This document shows, piece by piece, positions 58,907-64,000 of a stretch of 64,000 nucleotides of DNA. Origin of the DNA: Bacteroidales bacterium (GTDB taxonomy: Bacteria; Bacteroidota; Bacteroidia; Bacteroidales; TTA-H9); contig JAQVCV010000013.1 in assembly GCA_028689615.1 (NCBI GenBank), positions 1 through 64,000 of the forward strand, in the 5' to 3' direction. Position numbers and translations under genes: made by a program. The notes beneath the pieces were generated by a model. It was not told the DNA's origin and made no database searches. It saw only the letters and a list, made by a program, of their open reading frames with translations. Numbering within the stretch: the first letter of the stretch is position 1; each line of letters opens with the position of its first letter.

Positions 58907-59097
58907 ACAGCCTTATAAGTGTGAATATTATTTAGACAAGTTCTAAATTTTAATTTTTTTCATAAAAATGGGGCAAAGGGGGGGTCACCTTTTGCTGTTT
59001 TTCGACATTAATATATAAGGCATGATTGAAAAGGTTTTGCAATGACCGCATTCTGACGTGCTTTCAAAAAATAAGTAAATTTTAATTTTTAAAATCT

Positions 59098-59574
59098 ATG
59101 AAAATAACAGGATCGATTCAGAGGGTTGTTCGTCAGGAATTGGTGCTAAGAGAAAGGGGGAGGCAGCAGAAGGTATGTTGGCATGACATAGCGTGGTTTT
59201 ATTCTTCAGGTTACCTTACCATCCTGTGTTTAAAGTGTGGTAAAAGCATCAGTGTTGGCTATCATTTAAAAGCAGTTGAAGAGGTGTTGAACGCCAGGTG
59301 CTTCTTTAGAATCAGCCGACAGGCCGTTGTAAACATGCAATTTGTAAAAGAGGTTGGGTGGTGCAACCAGGCCCTATTGGTGATGCTGGCAACCGGCGAG
59401 AGAATAACAGTATCGCGACGGCGTGCGAAAAGCTTTCTACAAGCATTCAACACATGGGAGAGAAATACAGAGTGGATAGCCAACTCGGTAGAAGGGGCAG
59501 CGTTGAACGATTCACCTCCAGGAGATTTGGAGGATAGGCTGTCGGTTGCGCGGATTGTTTTAGCAAATCAATGA
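59098..59574 (+). CDS. LytTR-domain-only DNA-binding protein
   Basis: KVCWHDIAWFYSSGYLTILCLKCGKSISVGYHLKAVEEVLNARCFFRISRQAVVNMQFV. Confidence 0.85.
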   Translation: MKITGSIQRVVRQELVLRERGRQQKVCWHDIAWFYSSGYLTILCLKCGKSISVGYHLKAVEEVLNARCFFRISRQAVVNMQFVKEVGWCNQALLVMLATGERITVSRRRAKSFLQAFNTWERNTEWIANSVEGAALNDSPPGDLEDRLSVARIVLANQ

Positions 59575-59811
59575 ATTGCCAAGTGCTAGGTGCCCGCGTA
59601 GCAGTATTCATTTCTTCAGGAGAGGCTCTTTTTGTGATTGAAGTCATAAAATAACTCAGGGTGGCTACCCCTCTCCCCGGCTATAAGTACTTCGCGACAG
59701 TTGTGTGAAGCCCTCCCGGTCTTTCTCGACAAAAATTCGCTCCTGTGCGTAACACCGCTTCACATTATTGAAGTAAGAGGAGTATTTTTTTAACATTTCA
59801 GGGCTTAAACG

Positions 59812-59844
59812 ACCACTCATTAGTTAAAATTAACCACTCATTAG
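59812..59844 (+). promoter_or_regulatory. Direct repeat ACCACTCATTAG x2 with 21-bp period
   Basis: 59812-59823 and 59833-59844; spacing matches typical LytTR-dimer operators. Confidence 0.55.
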
Positions 59845-59973
59845 ATTATATGTTAAATTTTAGAAATTTTTTGTTTTGTGTTGTACTTTTAGCCCCGGTT
59901 TCTTTCACCTCTTTTCCTGAAAAGTATTGAAAGAAGGAGCTAAACATATTATTCATTTGTAAATTAAGTGTTT

Positions 59974-61050
59974 ATGAAAATCAAAAGTATCAACATCGTT
60001 ATGTGTATGTTCGCAACAGCACTGATCATGATTAGCTGTAGCAAAGAGAAAACGGCTACGGAGCCGACAAATCATGAAGCTCAAATATCGGCAGCCGATA
60101 GGGCTGTGATGCAAAGGGTAATCCAATTCAGGCAAAAAGTGGCCTTCAAAAATGCAAATCCCAACTTCAAAAGCGGTGAAATTGTTGCCATCGACAGCGC
60201 CCGTTGGGATGTAGAGACCAATTTCAACGCCACCTATGCTTTTCCCGACGAGCATTACCTTGCCACTCGCCACGATTCAGCAGTGCTCTTCCTCCCTGTG
60301 CTTGACGACAGCACCACGCTGATGGACGATGTGCTGGCCTTCAACGACCAGGTGTTCAACCAGGTGCTGGCCCTTTACAACAGCAGTGCCTTTGTCAACC
60401 GTGAACTGTTGTTTGTGAGCCTGAGAAAAGGCCAAATGGCTAAAGGGGAACTGGAGATGAAGCTGAAAGTGGTGACAGGGGAGAAACAGGCCACTTTGTT
60501 CAGTTTTACCCCCTTTGGAGTGGGTGACGATTGGAAATATGGCGATTACTTAGGAAAGTGCGATGGTTCAAATGCCGGAACAGATGCTGCTGAACAACTT
60601 GAATTAATGTTGAATAACAATAAAACTACTTATTGCATTGATATGCCGGGTCCTCCATCGTTATATAGAAAAATCTATAGCGATGACCCGATGAGCCCGT
60701 ATGAGTTACAGGGATTTGAATACGAAAACACAAATGGCGAATATCTGATTTATTACATTTCCAAGACTACACCTTTAACAGAGGATGAACTTTGTCTTGA
60801 TTACAACGATATGAATTTCCACTACAACGGTGAATGGGAGGTTATTTACGACAGGTTACGTGTTGACTACAACAGGCCCTGCAATTGGGACTTCATGTTA
60901 TGCGAAATTGGAGGGAAAAGAGTAACGAGCAGTTGGCCATCATTATTAGATATGGTACGACACCATAATTATTTGTACTATAGCTACCACTATTGGGTAA
61001 GACGTGATTGCATTGAAGACCCGATTTCATTAGGTACCATATCAGAATAG
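59974..61050 (+). CDS. Lipoprotein of unknown function
   Basis: MKIKSINIVMCMFATALIMISCSKEK lipobox; no recognised domain. Confidence 0.8.
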   Translation: MKIKSINIVMCMFATALIMISCSKEKTATEPTNHEAQISAADRAVMQRVIQFRQKVAFKNANPNFKSGEIVAIDSARWDVETNFNATYAFPDEHYLATRHDSAVLFLPVLDDSTTLMDDVLAFNDQVFNQVLALYNSSAFVNRELLFVSLRKGQMAKGELEMKLKVVTGEKQATLFSFTPFGVGDDWKYGDYLGKCDGSNAGTDAAEQLELMLNNNKTTYCIDMPGPPSLYRKIYSDDPMSPYELQGFEYENTNGEYLIYYISKTTPLTEDELCLDYNDMNFHYNGEWEVIYDRLRVDYNRPCNWDFMLCEIGGKRVTSSWPSLLDMVRHHNYLYYSYHYWVRRDCIEDPISLGTISE

Positions 61051-61130
61051 CTTTTCTGGCAGAAGAGAGGTAAGTTGATCCCCCACTTTATTGACCCTTC
61101 CTCTCTTCTTTTCCTCAATTATTTTTAACC

Positions 61131-62630
61131 ATGAAACCAATCTGTCTCTTTTGTTTTTTAATCTTTGTTCAGAGTTTGTTTTTGCCTTGTCTGGGGCAAA
61201 ACTCATTTGAATTTAATATTAATACTCCACTTCATGATGGGCTCGCTAATGGCTTTTGTGATTCTGAGAATGCGGTTGTATTTCCAGCAACTTCCCAAGA
61301 TAATTTATCTACATCAAATTCTGGGTTTCTTTTAAAACTATACCCTGATGGGAGCGATCTGACTGTTACACTTGAGTCGGGCGATTCTACCTTGAGCTTT
61401 TGCACCGGAGTTGAACTAACAGCAGACAGTTATTTTTTCTTAGGGGTTAAATATCTTGCCGCCGAACCGCATTCAACATGGAAAATAGTTGTAGTAAAAA
61501 CCGATAAAGAGCTAAACATCCTTTGTATTAAATACTACGCTTTACCCGAAGGCTATACCGAAACGGGATATCGTTATGCGAGTATTGTTGACAATGCCGG
61601 AAACGTGGTGGTGGCGATGGGGCTTGGCAAAAACGAGAATGGATCTGTCAGGTACGATTTTGGGTTCTACAAATTCACGCCCGATGGCGATACCTTAATG
61701 ACAAAGTTATATGATACATGGTACTTCGCTGATCCATATTCGTTTAAAAGGATGAACAATTCAAATAACCTGATGCTCATAAGCCATGGATATTTGCCTG
61801 CTACCGAAGGAGAGTTGATGTTCTTAGACGAAAATCTAAATATCATTAAGGCAACTCGGACCAGACCTTTAGGCATAGATAGTTATTATAGTGAAGGCTG
61901 GCTGACCGACACATCATTTTTAATATCTGACAATTATATTGTTGATGGTTATCCTCACAGCGATTATATGTTTCGCATAGGGCGAATGGATACCTCCGCC
62001 CGCTACTACGAAAGCCTCTGCTTCGATCATCCAGATACGGTAGAATATATTGCCGACCACTGTGGCATGTCGTACCTTAACGATACCACCATTTACGTAT
62101 GCGGTTTTCAGGCTTACAACAGTTTTATATACGATAAGCCAATTAAAATATACCTTTACCTGATTGACAAAGATTTAAACATAAAGGGCAGCAAAGTGCT
62201 CGGCAACGACCATTACTATTGGGGTAACGGGGTGATAGCCACCAAAGACGGGGGCTGCATGGTCTGGTGCATGAAAGTTGAAATACCTTATAACAACCAG
62301 TTATATGATTCACATATATGGAAAGTAATGCCCGAGGATATGACCCTTTATACCAGAATAACCAATTTGCCCCAGGAAAAGCTGACCGCACGGGTATGGC
62401 CAAATCCGGCAACCGACAAGCTTTATGTGAGCCTCGATGGCCTGAGTACAGGCGACGCTTTCAGGTTTAGGATATTCGATGCCGGAGGCCGAAAATGTTA
62501 CGACACACGATTCACAGCCACAGGCAACTGCCTCGAAGCCGATTTGCACAACCTGCCTTCTGGCATCTATTTGTATGAAATAGCCCCGCTGAACGGGGAA
62601 AAAAGTAGTGGAAAATTTATAAAGAATTAA
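61131..62630 (+). CDS. Secreted protein with C-terminal T9SS type A sorting domain
   Basis: Signal peptide; C-terminus ARVWPNPATDKLYVSLDGL...LPSGIYLYEIAPLNGEKSSGKFIKN. Confidence 0.88.
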   Translation: MKPICLFCFLIFVQSLFLPCLGQNSFEFNINTPLHDGLANGFCDSENAVVFPATSQDNLSTSNSGFLLKLYPDGSDLTVTLESGDSTLSFCTGVELTADSYFFLGVKYLAAEPHSTWKIVVVKTDKELNILCIKYYALPEGYTETGYRYASIVDNAGNVVVAMGLGKNENGSVRYDFGFYKFTPDGDTLMTKLYDTWYFADPYSFKRMNNSNNLMLISHGYLPATEGELMFLDENLNIIKATRTRPLGIDSYYSEGWLTDTSFLISDNYIVDGYPHSDYMFRIGRMDTSARYYESLCFDHPDTVEYIADHCGMSYLNDTTIYVCGFQAYNSFIYDKPIKIYLYLIDKDLNIKGSKVLGNDHYYWGNGVIATKDGGCMVWCMKVEIPYNNQLYDSHIWKVMPEDMTLYTRITNLPQEKLTARVWPNPATDKLYVSLDGLSTGDAFRFRIFDAGGRKCYDTRFTATGNCLEADLHNLPSGIYLYEIAPLNGEKSSGKFIKN

Positions 62631-62648
62631 TTTAAAATTGTTTACTAT

Positions 62649-64000
62649 ATGAAATACTTTCGTTTATACCTATTATCGGCTTTGTTAAGCCTTGTATGCC
62701 TTTTTGCCAATGGCCAGGTAAATTACAACAGCAATACAAATATACTTACAACGCAACCGGGTTATTACCCGAGTGCACTGGGTTCTGGAAATACGGCCAA
62801 TGGTAAGTTTTCTCTCGTTGGAGGGACTAATTCGACCGCTAACGGTGAATGTTCGTTTAGTTTCGGATCCTCTGCTGTTGTTGGAGCAAATGGTTATGGA
62901 GCCATTGCTTTGGGTTTTTTTGTTGAGAGCACCACGCCATCATCTTTTACTCTCGGGCGGTTTCTAAAATCAAATGCCAGTTCGGCATTTGTTATTGGCT
63001 CTGGAAACGGTTCAAGTGGGTATTTGATAAATCAGGTTGCCGGTTCGCTAATGGTTGGATTCAACAGCCAATACCCAACCTTTTTTGTTAGCAATTCGCC
63101 GGGCGGGTCATTCACCGGCAAAATTGGCATAGGCAACATCACCAGCCCCACAGCCAAGCTTCACCTGTTATCAGATGCAGGCGAGGCCGCCGAACTGAAA
63201 CTTGAACACCGCACCACCGGCCTTCGTCAATATTCCCAGATATACCTCGGCACCCACACCATACGGGCCGGTAATGCAGAGAATATGGTGTTTACCACGC
63301 CTGCAGGGAAAAACTACGCCTTTCAAACCGGCAATGTTGGCATAGGCACTGAGGCCCCCACCCAAAAACTCGATGTGGACGGCAACATCCGCCTTCGTAG
63401 CAACGGCGCCATCGGTTCGTGGTCAAACAATGCGCTGAACTTCACGACCAATGGAACAACACGCGTGACGCTTCTAAGCAATGGCAATATGGGTGTAGCC
63501 ACCGCAAACCCGCGGCAGACGTTACAGGTAAACGGCAACATCCTCCTTACAAGCACAACCTCCTCCATGCTGTTTGCCGACGAAGAGCCACCTGCCTCCA
63601 ACACCAACCCTTTTTGGGGTAAGTGGGGCATAGAGTACCATGCCGGAGGCTTGAACTTCTGGACGCCATACCAATGGGATGGTTCTGATAGTAAAGTAAC
63701 AAACCCCAAAGAGGGTGACGATATCAATTTCAAGCTGTTCTTAGCCGACAATGGCAATGTTGGTATTGGAACTGGTACCCCCATGGCTAAGTTTCATGTG
63801 AATGGGTTGGCTTATGTGGAGGGCAAAATGCTCATAGGAAAATTTGATGGTGTTCCAAGCACAGGAACCTCCACTCACTCTTTGTTTGTTGCTGGTGGTA
63901 TCACCTCCGAAGAGGTTGTTATTAAACTCCAAGATGAATGGCCCGATTATGTTTTTAAGCCGGAGTATAAGCTACCCACCTTAGGCGAACTGCAACAATA
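62649..64000 (+). CDS. YadA-head-like / tail-fibre-like surface protein, truncated by window end
   Basis: Hand translation is open from ATG 62649 to 64000: GGTNSTANGECSFSFGSSAVVGANGYGAIALG (YadA-head-like), VGIGTGTPMAKFHVNG, and EEVVIKLQDEWPDYVFKPEYKLPTLGELQQ. Missing from the ORF track, probably because no stop is reached. Confidence 0.85.
   Translation, partial: MKYFRLYLLSALLSLVCLFANGQVNYNSNTNILTTQPGYYPSALGSGNTANGKFSLVGGTNSTANGECSFSFGSSAVVGANGYGAIALGFFVESTTPSSFTLGRFLKSNASSAFVIGSGNGSSGYLINQVAGSLMVGFNSQYPTFFVSNSPGGSFTGKIGIGNITSPTAKLHLLSDAGEAAELKLEHRTTGLRQYSQIYLGTHTIRAGNAENMVFTTPAGKNYAFQTGNVGIGTEAPTQKLDVDGNIRLRSNGAIGSWSNNALNFTTNGTTRVTLLSNGNMGVATANPRQTLQVNGNILLTSTTSSMLFADEEPPASNTNPFWGKWGIEYHAGGLNFWTPYQWDGSDSKVTNPKEGDDINFKLFLADNGNVGIGTGTPMAKFHVNGLAYVEGKMLIGKFDGVPSTGTSTHSLFVAGGITSEEVVIKLQDEWPDYVFKPEYKLPTLGELQQ

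Overview
The window looks like a chromosomal segment from a Bacteroidetes (probably Bacteroidales-like) genome. The evidence is the type IX secretion sorting domains, TAnnTTTG-type promoters and family composition. Most of it is ordinary housekeeping and accessory coding sequence: FabG, a DEAD-box helicase, chorismate synthase, GH13, AsmA, ornithine carbamoyltransferase plus carbamate kinase, an M19 dipeptidase, Ssb, a Memo-AMMECR1 fusion, 7TM-HD and a nucleoid-associated protein. It also carries surface and regulatory genes: a 3.6k-aa PKD/T9SS adhesin, tandem secreted paralogs, a TonB receptor with LytTR/LytS-type regulators, and a YadA-head/tail-fibre-like gene cut by the window end. No rRNA, tRNA, CRISPR array or intact IS element was recognised. 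The most interesting signals are non-coding or atypical: (1) a near-consensus sigma-54 promoter (36769-36784) with three 11-bp-spaced heptamers about 140 bp upstream and a strong terminator about 140 nt downstream, with no ATG-started ORF between, suggesting an orphan sigma-54-dependent small RNA; (2) a promoter plus terminator-like hairpin in the leader of the carbamate kinase/OTC genes (candidate attenuator); (3) a 42-bp tandem repeat encoding ten perfect 14-aa double heptads, next to an island of dispersed repeats; (4) a 21-bp-spaced direct repeat near a LytTR-only regulator; (5) an in-frame TAA splitting the basic C-terminal tail from a DEAD-box helicase. All calls were made by eye; no database search or folding computation was run.
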